The position numbers were made by a program, and so were the translations under genes. The notes under the pieces were generated by a model. The model saw only the letters and a list, made by a program, of their open reading frames with translations, searched no databases and was not told the DNA's origin. A stretch of 64,000 bases of DNA from Sphingobacterium lumbrici (GTDB lineage Bacteria > Bacteroidota > Bacteroidia > Sphingobacteriales > Sphingobacteriaceae), in the NCBI RefSeq assembly GCF_006476045.1, contig NZ_SRZY01000027.1:62001-126000 (forward strand), given 5' to 3'. Within the stretch, counting starts at the first letter, position 1, and the number at the start of each line of letters is the position of its first letter. This document shows positions 50,565 through 59,481 of this stretch, one piece after another.

Positions 50565-52670
50565 TTATTGATTTATCAAGCGTAACTCTTCTCTTCTCTC
50601 TGATCCTTCTAAATAAAATGCAGTAGCCTGTAGCAGAAATGCTTCAGCAAATTCTTTGCAAGGTTCATATTTGTTGATCTGTAATACGCGGTCTGTAAAT
50701 GTAGTGGGGAATGTGAATAGTCCCTCTTGTACATAGTGTTTATCAAATTCGGCAATGACAGCAGCCTGCGTACTGGCGTTCACACCTTTGTCTAATAATA
50801 GGGCTTTCGCAGTCCAGACAAATGCACTATAGGCATGATAAATCGCATCGGCGTACAATACTTCGTTTAATGCCTTTTTGGACCATTCAATCTTTTCTTC
50901 TACTTCAGAAAGTAAAGTTGCGACTAAATCGATTACGACACCCGCACATTCTCCTACACCTATAGCGGTTACAAAAGTTTCCTCGTGCCCCCAATCGATG
51001 AACTCATCGGAAGTAAGATTGGTTAAATCTGCTAATGGTTTCAACAGGCGATAAAAATAATCTTTCGTTTGTCTATCGTAATATGCGTGGAAGTTTTCGT
51101 CTTCCAGACGATTTGCCTTATAGTCTGTTAACACTAAATCGATAACTTGCAAAACACGCTTAGTAGGAACTTTGGTAACACGCTCAGCAACACGCCCTTT
51201 TCCATCGCCAACTGTACCTCCACCTAACATGACTTGTGCTGCCGGCACTACTTTTCCTTCGGCTTTTACAGAGCTACCATGAAATCCGATATGCGCCAGT
51301 CCATGCTGACCACAAGAGTTCATACAGCCGGATATCTTTATCTTAAGATCTCGTTCGTATACAAATTCGGAATGAAATTCGTGGATATACTTTTCAATCA
51401 CCCGCGCCATTTCAGTCGAATTTGAAATGCCCAAATTACATGTGTCTGTGCCGGGACAGGTTGTTACATCTGACGTGCTATTGTATCCGGGTTTAGCATA
51501 ACCCAATTCGGTAAGTACATTGAAAATATGAGGCAAAGATTCGGCCCGTACGTATTTGAACAATAAGTTCTGATCTTGCGTGATACGGATATCATCAGCA
51601 ATGTGATCGCGAACTCCATTGATCAGGATGCGTGCTTTTACAGTAGGAATATCACCTGTTAGTACTTTGACATAAACGCCATAATATCCGTGCTGCTTCT
51701 GTTCGAATACATTTGTCGTTCTCCATATTTCAAATGCTATGGCATCTACCGGAGCTACTTCATTAACAGGCGCAGCAGGCGGTGCTGGTTGTTGGATTTT
51801 AGTGCGATCGATCTCCACAATCTGACTTTTGTTCGCGATCCGTTCTTCATCAATAAGACGGAGAACCTCACTTAGTCCTAACTTTTGCACCAGATATTTG
51901 AAACGAGCCTTATTACGATTATTTCTTTCACCATACCGATCGAATACACGTAATGTTGCCTCCATATAAGGTATAATCTGATTTTCGGGCAAAAAGTCGT
52001 AGACTTCGGATGCGAGTATAGGTTGAGAACCAAGACCGCCACCCAACATGACTTTAAATCCTCTTACTTCTTGTCCATCGACTTGCTTGATCTTTGGAAT
52101 AAAGCCAAAGTCGTGGATATAGGAAAACGCTGTATCTTGATCACTGGATGAGAAAGAAATTTTAATTTTTCGCCCCATGTCCGCACAAATTGGATTTCGT
52201 AAGAAGTACTCAAAGGTTTTTTGTGCATAAGGTGATACGTCGAATGGCTCATTCGGATCAATTCCTGCCGTTGGTGAGGCCGTAACGTTACGTACTGTAT
52301 TACCACAGGCTTCACGAAGTGTGATATCATCTTCGGCAAGTCTAGCCCATAATTCAGGTGTGCGATCCAAACTTACGTAATGAATCTGTATATCCTGACG
52401 TGTCGTAAGATGAAGGTTCTTACTAGCATATTCATCGGAAATATCCGCTATTTTAAATACTTGCTTGAAAGTAACTTTGCCAAAAGGAAGTTTGATGCGC
52501 ACCATCTGAACCCCGGCTTGTCGTTGCCCATACACCCCTCTAGCTAATCGCAAAGAGCGGAACTTTTCATCGGTAATAGATCCTTCTTGATAGGCTCTAA
52601 TCTTTTTTTCTAATTCTATTATTTCCTGCTCTACTACCGGATTTTCTAGTTCTGTACGAAAGCTCTGCAT
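50565..52670 (-). CDS. Siroheme Fe4S4 sulfite reductase fused to a C-terminal HEPN-like domain
   Basis: 701 residues. The nitrite/sulfite reductase core carries the four Cys that bind the Fe4S4-siroheme centre: TCPGTDTCNLG (C-x5-C) and GCMNSCGQHG (C-x3-C). The two-fold ferredoxin-like repeats start VRIKLPFGKVTF and YGVYVKVLTGDIP. The last ~140 residues (about 560-701) form an all-helical HEPN-like domain (YADAIYHAYSAFVWTAKALL) with no R-x4-6-H nuclease motif. It reduces sulfite to sulfide, with ferredoxin as probable donor. The ATG at 52670 (M-Q-S-F-R-T) is taken instead of the longer frame. It is the first gene of the operon. Confidence 0.9.
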   Translation of the reverse strand: MQSFRTELENPVVEQEIIELEKKIRAYQEGSITDEKFRSLRLARGVYGQRQAGVQMVRIKLPFGKVTFKQVFKIADISDEYASKNLHLTTRQDIQIHYVSLDRTPELWARLAEDDITLREACGNTVRNVTASPTAGIDPNEPFDVSPYAQKTFEYFLRNPICADMGRKIKISFSSSDQDTAFSYIHDFGFIPKIKQVDGQEVRGFKVMLGGGLGSQPILASEVYDFLPENQIIPYMEATLRVFDRYGERNNRNKARFKYLVQKLGLSEVLRLIDEERIANKSQIVEIDRTKIQQPAPPAAPVNEVAPVDAIAFEIWRTTNVFEQKQHGYYGVYVKVLTGDIPTVKARILINGVRDHIADDIRITQDQNLLFKYVRAESLPHIFNVLTELGYAKPGYNSTSDVTTCPGTDTCNLGISNSTEMARVIEKYIHEFHSEFVYERDLKIKISGCMNSCGQHGLAHIGFHGSSVKAEGKVVPAAQVMLGGGTVGDGKGRVAERVTKVPTKRVLQVIDLVLTDYKANRLEDENFHAYYDRQTKDYFYRLLKPLADLTNLTSDEFIDWGHEETFVTAIGVGECAGVVIDLVATLLSEVEEKIEWSKKALNEVLYADAIYHAYSAFVWTAKALLLDKGVNASTQAAVIAEFDKHYVQEGLFTFPTTFTDRVLQINKYEPCKEFAEAFLLQATAFYLEGSERREELRLINQ

Positions 52671-52744
52671 ATTCTTCTTCTCTCTAATTATAAAAGTTGT
52701 AACAAATATCGCTTGTAGATAAAACATTATCAACAATGATTCGA

Positions 52745-52752
52745 CAAATTTA
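52745..52752 (-). promoter_or_regulatory. -7 box (TAAATTTG) for the sulfate-assimilation operon
   Basis: Exact TAnnTTTG on the minus strand, 74 nt before the sulfite reductase ATG. A leader of about 65-70 nt is expected. Confidence 0.5.
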
Positions 52753-52796
52753 TAAAATAAATATCTATTAATTACATAAAATCTATTGATTTAGTA

Positions 52797-52804
52797 TATA
52801 TTTG
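52797..52804 (+). promoter_or_regulatory. -7 box (TATATTTG) for the Pst-like transporter operon
   Basis: Exact TAnnTTTG ending 24 nt before the TTG start at 52829. It is 45 bp from the divergent box of the sulfur operon, so the two could be coregulated. Confidence 0.5.
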
Positions 52805-52828
52805 TAAAAAACATTTTGTTCAAATAAC

Positions 52829-53812
52829 TTGAAAAGCATATTCTGTATAGGTAAATATTTATCAATAAGCGCATTAACTGTTATATTGATATCATCTTGT
52901 GCTCCTAAGGTTAAAGAGGGGTATGATGAAAAAAAAGGGTACACAGGTACAATCTCCATATCCGGAGCCTTTGCCTTGTATCCGATAGTTGTACTTTGGA
53001 GTGAAGATTTTAAAAAAATCCATCCCAATGTCCGATTTAATGTATCTGCCGGAGGTGCTGGAAAAGGTATAGCTGATGTATTAACGAATATGGTAGACAT
53101 CGGTTTGGTATCTCGAGATATACACCAACAGGAATTAGATAGAGGTGCCTTTCCGGTACACGTAGCTAAGGATGCTGTTGTTGGAACCCTCAACAGCAAC
53201 CACCCTAATATCGAACTTATTAAACAAAGAGGATTTACCCAGGAAGAATTGGAAAATATCTTCGTCCATAGCAAATACAAATTATGGAGTGATATCGATA
53301 GTCGATTTGTAAAACAACCTCTTCAAGTCTATGTACGATCCGATGCGGCAGGCGCTGCTGAAACATGGGCGAAATTCTTTGGACAACGACAAGAAGATTT
53401 GAAAGGTGTTGGTATTTTTGGAGATCCAGGTGTTGCGCAGGCTATTAAGGAAAATCTGTATGCCATTGGATTCAATAACATCAATTATGTGTTCAACTTA
53501 AAAACAAAAAAAGCTACAGAGAATTTAGCTTTAATACCTATCGATGTAAATAAAGATGGAAGAATTGATAGTCTTGAATCCTTGTATAGTGATTTAGATG
53601 ATTTAACTAACGCCGTTGCGACGAACAAATATCCATCACCGCCAGCCCGGGACTTGACCTTTGTGATAAGAAGTGATAAGCAAACAAAATTGTTAAAAGA
53701 ATTTATACGTTTCGTACTAGCGAAAGAACAACAGGGGTATTTATTGGAAAATGGATATGTTCCACTAAATGATAAATTAAAGAACATTGAACTCGAAAAG
53801 ATAGAAGAATAG
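52829..53812 (+). CDS. PstS-like substrate-binding lipoprotein of an oxyanion ABC transporter
   Basis: 327 residues with lipobox V-I-L-I-S-S-C (Cys about residue 24). The type II binding-protein fold is of the PstS family (ISISGAFALYPIVVLW, DIGLVSRDIHQQEL). The usual phosphate-binding loop D-G-S-G-T is here SDAAGAAETW, and the first-domain GSGTG is GAGKG. The key Ser/Thr ligands are therefore missing, so the ligand may not be phosphate. The start is a TTG (no ATG before the signal sequence). It overlaps the permease gene by one base (TAGTG) and diverges from the sulfate-assimilation operon. Confidence 0.8.
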   Translation: MKSIFCIGKYLSISALTVILISSCAPKVKEGYDEKKGYTGTISISGAFALYPIVVLWSEDFKKIHPNVRFNVSAGGAGKGIADVLTNMVDIGLVSRDIHQQELDRGAFPVHVAKDAVVGTLNSNHPNIELIKQRGFTQEELENIFVHSKYKLWSDIDSRFVKQPLQVYVRSDAAGAAETWAKFFGQRQEDLKGVGIFGDPGVAQAIKENLYAIGFNNINYVFNLKTKKATENLALIPIDVNKDGRIDSLESLYSDLDDLTNAVATNKYPSPPARDLTFVIRSDKQTKLLKEFIRFVLAKEQQGYLLENGYVPLNDKLKNIELEKIEE

Positions 53813-54699
53813 TGAATTTAAGATTAATTAAAGATAGTATTGTACGGAACTTATCGGCTATATTGCTTTTTGCATCTTTGGCTGTCGTTCTATTGATCGT
53901 ATTGGGATTAGGTTCAAAATCAATTCCCTTGTTGCAAACCGAAAAGCTTGGAAATATTTTAACCGAAAGTATATGGTCACCTTTAAAGGGAAACTTCGGT
54001 TTTCTTCCCTTTATCATGGGAACCGTATGGGTTACCTTCATATCATTGATTATAGCGGTTCCGCTGTGTATTCTAGCTTCTGTATATTTAGTAGAATATG
54101 CTAGCGATCGCTTACGTAACCTTGTGTTACCTCTTATGAATGTATTAGCTGCGATTCCACCTGTATTATACGGAGTATGGGGGATCTTATTTGTCGTTCC
54201 CGGTATAAGTCAGTTTGTGGCTCCCCTTTTCGGTGTCCATACCACAGGCTATTCTGTATTTGCTGGTGGTATCGTCTTAGCTGTCATGATATTTCCTATT
54301 ATGATCAGTATTATGGTGGAAGTACTGCTAACCATTCCGCAGGAACTAAAGGCTGCCTCTCTTTCCTTGGGCGCTACTAAATGGGAAACCATTCAAAAAG
54401 TCATCCTGAAAAAGGCTAAACCAGGTATAATTGCCGCAACGGTTCTAGGTGTTTCGCGTGCATTTGGCGAGACAGTGGCTGTGCTAATGGTATGCGGTAA
54501 TATTCCAAAAGTTCCGCAGTCTATTTTTGATGCAGGTTATCCTATTCCTGCTTTAATAGCAAATAATTTTGGAGAGATGATGTCTATACCATTGTATGAT
54601 TCTGCACTCATGTTTGCGGCGCTGCTATTATTTGTCATCATATTTGGGTTTAATCTATTGTCTCGGATCATTTTAAACAGATTGGAGGAGAAAGCATAA
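53812..54699 (+). CDS. pstC: PstC-like ABC transporter permease
   Basis: 295 residues, GTG start overlapping the previous stop by one base. Six membrane helices with the large loop and the binding-protein-dependent transport motif SLGATKWETIQKVILKKAKPGIIAATVLGVSRAFGE (EAA loop, near residues 185-220). An internal repeat of hydrophobic segments and PPVLYGVWGI match PstC. With PstA it forms the membrane channel. Substrate follows the binding protein (phosphate by family, possibly another oxyanion). Confidence 0.9.
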   Translation: MNLRLIKDSIVRNLSAILLFASLAVVLLIVLGLGSKSIPLLQTEKLGNILTESIWSPLKGNFGFLPFIMGTVWVTFISLIIAVPLCILASVYLVEYASDRLRNLVLPLMNVLAAIPPVLYGVWGILFVVPGISQFVAPLFGVHTTGYSVFAGGIVLAVMIFPIMISIMVEVLLTIPQELKAASLSLGATKWETIQKVILKKAKPGIIAATVLGVSRAFGETVAVLMVCGNIPKVPQSIFDAGYPIPALIANNFGEMMSIPLYDSALMFAALLLFVIIFGFNLLSRIILNRLEEKA

Positions 54700-55553
54700 T
54701 GGCTAACGTTAAAACACGATTACTAAAGGAAAATATTGCCAAAGTACTCATGCAATTATCAGGGATTACCATAACGGGTTCTCTTTTCCTAATTGTAGGC
54801 ACTATTCTTTACAAGGGATTGCCATATTTGTCGTGGGAAATGGTATCACAGCTTCCTCAGGGAGGATTTTATATCGGTAAAGAAGGCGGTATTTTAAATG
54901 CCATTTTGGGCTCCCTGTATTTAGGAACAGTGTCTACGGGACTAGCTACTCTTATCGGTATTCCGATAGCAATATATCTTAATGTTTATGTGAAGAACGG
55001 TTCTTTCCTGGCACGTACTTCTAAACTGATATTTGATGTGCTATTTGGAATCCCGTCTATCGTATACGGTGCAATCGCATTCAGTGTTATGATTTGGATG
55101 GGTATCAGAGCTTCTCTTTTGGGTGGCATTATCACCATCACGCTGCTTACTATTCCAATCGTTGTACGTACCATAGATGAGTTATTAAAAACTATTCCAA
55201 TTGATTTAAAACATGTCACGTCTTCTTTAGGTGCTACAAAATGGGAAGTAGCAAAGATATTATTGCGTTATATCAAACCAGGTATTTTTACGGCTATATT
55301 ATTAGCCTTTGGTAGGGCTATTGGTGATGTGGCAGGTGTACTGCTAACAACAGGATTTAGCGATAATTTGCCAATATATATAGATGAACCAGCCGCGACA
55401 TTACCATTGGCTATATTTTTTCAATTGAGCAGTCCTATTCCCGAGGTACAGGGACGTGCTTATGCATCAGCTTTAGTATTAACATTTATCATTCTTTTTA
55501 TTGTAATATGTACTCACTATCTAGCATCGAAACAAAAGAAACACAAAATATAA
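54699..55553 (+). CDS. pstA: PstA-like ABC transporter permease
   Basis: 284 residues. ATG overlaps the pstC stop by one base (TAATG). The EAA loop HVTSSLGATKWEVAKILLRYIKPGIFTAILLAFGRAIGDVAG (near 170-212) and GIPSIVYGAIAFSVMIW match PstA. Six helices expected. It pairs with PstC. The last 46 bp overlap the start of the ATPase gene in another frame. Confidence 0.9.
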   Translation: MANVKTRLLKENIAKVLMQLSGITITGSLFLIVGTILYKGLPYLSWEMVSQLPQGGFYIGKEGGILNAILGSLYLGTVSTGLATLIGIPIAIYLNVYVKNGSFLARTSKLIFDVLFGIPSIVYGAIAFSVMIWMGIRASLLGGIITITLLTIPIVVRTIDELLKTIPIDLKHVTSSLGATKWEVAKILLRYIKPGIFTAILLAFGRAIGDVAGVLLTTGFSDNLPIYIDEPAATLPLAIFFQLSSPIPEVQGRAYASALVLTFIILFIVICTHYLASKQKKHKI

Positions 55554-56320
55554 TCTTTCCAACCACGCAGCCCCATATCCAGATCAAGGATTTGAATGTA
55601 CACATAGAAGGAAAACATATTTTAAAGAATATCAATCTAAGTATTCCGAATAATTCTATTACCTCTATTATTGGTCCATCGGGATGTGGCAAGACTACGC
55701 TTTTGAAGACATTGAACAGATTGGTCGATGATACGAAAGGTGTCGATGTTACGGGATCTGTATTGGTAAATGGTGAAGATATATATGGTAAGCACGCAGA
55801 AGTCACGCATATTCGTAAAAAAATGGGTTTGCTTTCTCAAAAACCTTTTCCATTGCCCATGTCCATTTTTGATAATGTAGCGTATGGCCCTCGTATTCAC
55901 GGTGAGCGTGACAAAAAAATATTAAAAGGTATTGTTGAGACGCAGTTGAGAAATGTTGGTCTATGGGAGGAGGTAAAAGACAGGCTAGATGCATCGGCAA
56001 CACGATTATCTATCGGTCAACAGCAACGATTATGTTTGGCACGCGGACTTGCTGTTAAACCTGAGATTATATTGGGTGATGAATCAACATCCGCATTAGA
56101 TCCCATTTCCACTCAAACTATTGAAAATCTCCTTGTTGAATTAAAAAAGGATTATACTATTGTATTGGTAACACATATCTTACGCCAAGCTCGACGCGTT
56201 TCAGATTATATCATCTTTGTATATAATGGTGAAATCGTTGAATTTGGAAAAACTGAGGATGTATTACTTCATCCAAAGAACGAGATCACCCAACAATATG
56301 TGAAAGGTTTTATAACCTAA
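55508..56320 (+). CDS. pstB: PstB-like ABC transporter ATP-binding protein
   Basis: 270 residues. Walker A GPSGCGKTTLLKTLNRL (near residue 57), Q-loop GLLSQKPFPLPMSIFDN, signature LSIGQQQRLCLARGLAV, Walker B IILGDESTSALDP and H-loop VTHILRQARRVSDY. PstB family proteins have DEP[TC]SALDP; here the Pro is Ser, and THN is THI. It energises import. It starts inside pstA (46-bp overlap) at the only Met upstream of the fold. phoU, which usually follows pstB, is absent; a terminator follows instead. Confidence 0.9.
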   Translation: MYSLSSIETKETQNIIFPTTQPHIQIKDLNVHIEGKHILKNINLSIPNNSITSIIGPSGCGKTTLLKTLNRLVDDTKGVDVTGSVLVNGEDIYGKHAEVTHIRKKMGLLSQKPFPLPMSIFDNVAYGPRIHGERDKKILKGIVETQLRNVGLWEEVKDRLDASATRLSIGQQQRLCLARGLAVKPEIILGDESTSALDPISTQTIENLLVELKKDYTIVLVTHILRQARRVSDYIIFVYNGEIVEFGKTEDVLLHPKNEITQQYVKGFIT

Positions 56321-56348
56321 GGAACGGATCGTCTGATCTGTTCCTTAG
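56317..56348. terminator. Bidirectional terminator between pstB and pyrF
   Basis: CTAAGGAACGGATC / GATCTGTTCCTTAG with one G-U pair and a GTCT loop, overlapping the pstB stop codon; ends 2 bp from the pyrF stop codon. No long T run. Confidence 0.7.
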
Positions 56349-56350
56349 GA

Positions 56351-57184
56351 TCATATTATACCGGCTTTTAGCAATTCAGCTTCCATTTCCTGTTGCAATT
56401 TTATCGCTTCTTCCCTAGCCTTTTCTGCAAAGTCTGTGCCGTTGGAAGCGTATATTATACCTCTTGTACTGTTAACTAAGAGGCCACAGTCTTTATTCAT
56501 TCCGTACTGACAAACATCTTGAAGGGAACCACCTTGTGCACCTACGCCGGGTACTAATAAAAAGTGATCCGGCGCATGCTCCCTTATTTTAATAAATCCC
56601 TCTCCACGAGTAGCTCCAACCACATACATCAGATTATCTTTGCTGCCCCAACTATTCACCTTGTCAATGACTTCCTCAAAAAGCTGCTTTCCGTTTGAAT
56701 TGGTGAAGTTTTGAAAATCCAGACTCCCTTCATTTGAAGTGAGTGCAAGTACAATAGCCCATTTGCCTTCAAAATCTAAGAACGGTGTGACCGAATCTTT
56801 TCCCATGTAAGGTGCAATAGTGATCGAATCAAAGCTCATTCCGGATATGGATTGATCGAAAAACGCATTAGCATACATCTTTGAAGTATTACCGATATCG
56901 CCACGTTTTGCATCAGCAATACTTAAACAATTCTTTGGAAGTGCTTCCCAGGTCTTCTGTAGGGAATTCCACCCTTTTACACCATAGCTTTCGTAAAAGG
57001 CAATATTGGGTTTATAGGCCACACAAAGATCTGCCGTAGCTTCTATTATAGCCTTGTTAAAAGCATATATAGGATCTTCTTCCGCTAAAAGGTGTTTAGG
57101 TATTTTGTTGATATCAGTATCAAGACCGACACATAGAAAACTTTTCTTCTGTTTGATCTGTTGAATCAGTTCAGTTCTTGTCAT
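56351..57184 (-). CDS. pyrF: Orotidine-5'-phosphate decarboxylase (type 2)
   Basis: 277 residues, the longer bacterial form. Active-site [15 protein letters not shown] (Lys and Asp near residue 90-95) is conserved; [14 protein letters not shown] near the start and [10 protein letters not shown] and [11 protein letters not shown] near the end form the UMP phosphate site. It decarboxylates OMP to UMP, the last step of pyrimidine synthesis. It forms a minus-strand series with a TlpA-like gene (9 nt upstream) and an RluA-type gene. Confidence 0.95.
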   Translation of the reverse strand: MTRTELIQQIKQKKSFLCVGLDTDINKIPKHLLAEEDPIYAFNKAIIEATADLCVAYKPNIAFYESYGVKGWNSLQKTWEALPKNCLSIADAKRGDIGNTSKMYANAFFDQSISGMSFDSITIAPYMGKDSVTPFLDFEGKWAIVLALTSNEGSLDFQNFTNSNGKQLFEEVIDKVNSWGSKDNLMYVVGATRGEGFIKIREHAPDHFLLVPGVGAQGGSLQDVCQYGMNKDCGLLVNSTRGIIYASNGTDFAEKAREEAIKLQQEMEAELLKAGII

Positions 57185-57193
57185 TCCGGTAAT

Positions 57194-57796
57194 TTATGAA
57201 GCGTTGTTGATTAAATTAGCAATAAATTCTTCTATCTCTTTAGTAGAATAGTCGTACATCCCCTCTTTACGAGCTGCTATTTTGCCTGTTTTATCAAGGA
57301 TGATGGTGGTTGGAATAGAACCTCCTAACCATGCAGAAGGGATTTCACTGTTTGGATAAGAAATAGGTAAAGATAATTTTTGCTCAGACAGGAATTTTGT
57401 CGTTCCATCAACATCATTTTCTATTTCGACAATTAAGAATACAATCTGATCATTGTTTTCAAATTTTTTATAGAGCTTCTCGATAGAAGGCATCTCTGCA
57501 CGGCATGGCGGACACCATGTTGCCCAAAAATTAATAAATACCACCTTGCCTTTGAGGTCTGCTGTATTGATAGATTTATTATTGCTATCGATAAAAGAAG
57601 CCGATTCATATTCCAACACCTGTTCTTTTTTGACTGTGGGGTATGTTTTTTCAACAGATGTTTCGACATTCGGTTTAAAAAAGCCCAATTGAGTTAGTCC
57701 CTGTTTTATAAACGGACAATTGTTAGTCCAAAGCAAGACTACAGATAGTATAGCTACTATAATGAGGATGACAATACTGATTTTTTTGTTCTTCAT
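57194..57796 (-). CDS. Membrane-anchored TlpA-like thioredoxin
   Basis: 200 residues. A single N-terminal membrane helix (about 6-24) and a periplasmic thioredoxin domain with KVVFINFWATWCPPCRAEMPSIEKLYKKF, the C-P-P-C active site near residue 102, and the cis-Pro region SIPTTIILDKTG. It is of the TlpA/ResA type, reducing disulfides or assisting cytochrome c maturation in the periplasm; target unknown. The ATG at 57796 is preferred to the in-frame 57820 codon because it starts the K-N-K-K-positive N-terminus of the anchor. Confidence 0.9.
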   Translation of the reverse strand: MKNKKISIVILIIVAILSVVLLWTNNCPFIKQGLTQLGFFKPNVETSVEKTYPTVKKEQVLEYESASFIDSNNKSINTADLKGKVVFINFWATWCPPCRAEMPSIEKLYKKFENNDQIVFLIVEIENDVDGTTKFLSEQKLSLPISYPNSEIPSAWLGGSIPTTIILDKTGKIAARKEGMYDYSTKEIEEFIANLINNAS

Positions 57797-57809
57797 CACG
57801 TGTTGAGAT

Positions 57810-58553
57810 TTAGCTGTCAAATTTTTCCAACTGCTTTAACAAAGTAGCAAAATCTTTCGGATATTGCGCTTCGAACGCATATTTTTTGCCATCTATCGTA
57901 AATTCTACGGCTCTAGAGTGTAATGCAAACCGCTTGATGATAGGCTGTTCGTCCTGGTCCTTAGAAATAGTAAATCCTCTTTTTTTGATCTGTGACAAAT
58001 AAACCGGCTTCCCTTTGTACATGGTATCGCCTACAATTGCAGCGTGCTGTGTCGCTAAGTGAATACGGATTTGGTGCATTCTGCCTGTTATAGGCTTACA
58101 TTCTACCAATGTATAATTCTTAAAATACTGTAACGTGTTAAAAATCGTTACTGCCGCTTTCCCATTTGCTCTGTCTATAGAAACATTTTTGTTTCCTTGA
58201 TTTAGAATGGGTAAATCCACTTTCAAATTCTCAAAAGCATGTGTCCCGCCAATAATAGCGTGATATATTTTATTAACTCTTCTTTTTTCAAATTCTATAC
58301 TTACTGAGCGGTAAGTCTCCGGATTTTTTGCGATCAATAGGATGCCGGAAGTCTCTTTGTCTAGTCGATGACACACCTGAGCGTCATCATGGTACTTTTT
58401 AGCCAATCGCAAGATGTTAATATCCCCCCCTTCTCTTTCATCCAAAGAGGCTACAAACGGTGGCTTATTAATAACAATCAAGTTGTCATCCTCATGAATG
58501 ATTAAATCTGTGAATTTGGGAAATTTAAATAAACGTTGTTCATTTTGAATCAT
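57810..58553 (-). CDS. RluA-family pseudouridine synthase
   Basis: 247 residues, without an S4 domain. The catalytic motif is HRLDKETSGILLIAKN (Asp near residue 64). LIIHEDDNLIVINKPPFVAS begins the domain and TGRMHQIRIHLATQ is the C-terminal RNA-binding motif. It modifies uridine in tRNA or rRNA; target cannot be assigned. It is the first gene of the series leading to the TlpA-like gene and pyrF. Confidence 0.9.
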   Translation of the reverse strand: MIQNEQRLFKFPKFTDLIIHEDDNLIVINKPPFVASLDEREGGDINILRLAKKYHDDAQVCHRLDKETSGILLIAKNPETYRSVSIEFEKRRVNKIYHAIIGGTHAFENLKVDLPILNQGNKNVSIDRANGKAAVTIFNTLQYFKNYTLVECKPITGRMHQIRIHLATQHAAIVGDTMYKGKPVYLSQIKKRGFTISKDQDEQPIIKRFALHSRAVEFTIDGKKYAFEAQYPKDFATLLKQLEKFDS

Positions 58554-58634
58554 AGTACAAAACTACAAAATCGGGATGACTTTGTTAAATAAAGCTTTTT
58601 AGGAATTAAATCGAAAGTTTGTTTTTTTTATTTC

Positions 58635-58642
58635 TAATTTTG
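58635..58642 (+). promoter_or_regulatory. -7 box (TAATTTTG) for panB
   Basis: Exact TAnnTTTG 18 nt before the ATG at 58661. It lies inside the longer open frame that starts at 58619. Confidence 0.5.
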
Positions 58643-58660
58643 GAGCGTAATAATGAAATT

Positions 58661-59476
58661 ATGTCTGTATATAAAGTGATAAAAAGGGTAACGACCTCGA
58701 CAATTAAAGAAATGAAATTAAGGGGTGAAAAAATAAGTATGCTTACCGGATACGATTACTCTATGGCGCGTGCCTTGGATGAGGCAGGATTGGATATAAT
58801 TCTGGTGGGTGATTCGGCGGCTAATGTCTTTGCCGGTTACGAGACTACCTTACCTATTACGTTAGATCACATGATCTACCATGCATCAGCCGTTGCCAGA
58901 GCAGCTACCCGTGCAATGGTATTAGTAGATCTGCCTTTTGGAGAATATCAAGGATCAGTCGAAAATGCATACCATGCCGCTGTTAGAATGATGAAAGAAT
59001 CCGGAGCACATGCCCTGAAATTAGAAGGGGGAATAGAAATTATCGATAATATAAAAAAGATTATTCAAGCAGGAATTCCGGTCTGCGGACACTTGGGGCT
59101 TACTCCTCAGGCAATTTATCAATTCGGGGATTTTGGTGTCAGGGCGAAAGAAGAAGCTGAAGCTAAAAAGTTGAAATCAGATGCCTTAGCATTGCAGGAA
59201 GCAGGTTGCTTCGCCGTGGTACTGGAAAAAATACCATCAAAATTAGCAGAAGAGGTAACTAAATCTCTTAGAATTCCTACAATAGGCATAGGTGCAGGGA
59301 ACGCATGTGACGGACAAGTGTTGGTAGTCAACGATATGTTGGGCTTGACAAAAGACTTTAAACCTAAGTTTTTACGCCAATATCTTCATCTATATGAGGA
59401 AATTACGAATGCAGCAGCGCAGTATGTAGCAGATGTAAAGTCAGCTGACTATCCAAACGAGAAAGAGCAATATTAA
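58661..59476 (+). CDS. panB: Ketopantoate hydroxymethyltransferase
   Basis: 271 residues. MLTGYDYSMARALDEAGLD and ILVGDSAANVFAGYETTLPITLDHM (near residues 28-70), KLEGGIE and CGHLGLTPQAIYQFGDF carry the conserved metal-binding Asp/Glu and substrate-binding residues; LVVNDMLGL near the end is typical. It adds a hydroxymethyl group from methylene-THF to 2-oxoisovalerate in pantothenate and CoA synthesis. The ATG at 58661 (M-S-V-Y-K-V) is preferred to the upstream in-frame codon, which overlaps the -7 box. A small membrane protein gene follows after 5 nt. Confidence 0.95.
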   Translation: MSVYKVIKRVTTSTIKEMKLRGEKISMLTGYDYSMARALDEAGLDIILVGDSAANVFAGYETTLPITLDHMIYHASAVARAATRAMVLVDLPFGEYQGSVENAYHAAVRMMKESGAHALKLEGGIEIIDNIKKIIQAGIPVCGHLGLTPQAIYQFGDFGVRAKEEAEAKKLKSDALALQEAGCFAVVLEKIPSKLAEEVTKSLRIPTIGIGAGNACDGQVLVVNDMLGLTKDFKPKFLRQYLHLYEEITNAAAQYVADVKSADYPNEKEQY

Positions 59477-59481
59477 GCTTT

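Noticed and set aside
50565..51000. HEPN-like tail of sulfite reductase as a toxin or RNase
   Set aside because: No R-x4-6-H nuclease motif, no MNT antitoxin partner, and it is fused to a metabolic enzyme within an operon.
49184..52670. Siroheme genes as part of a cobalamin pathway
   Set aside because: No other cobalamin genes are present; they sit inside the sulfate-assimilation operon, where siroheme is needed.
52783..53280. 165-codon minus-strand frame opposite the PstS-like gene
   Set aside because: It covers both divergent promoter boxes and has no family; the + strand gene has a lipobox and a clear fold.
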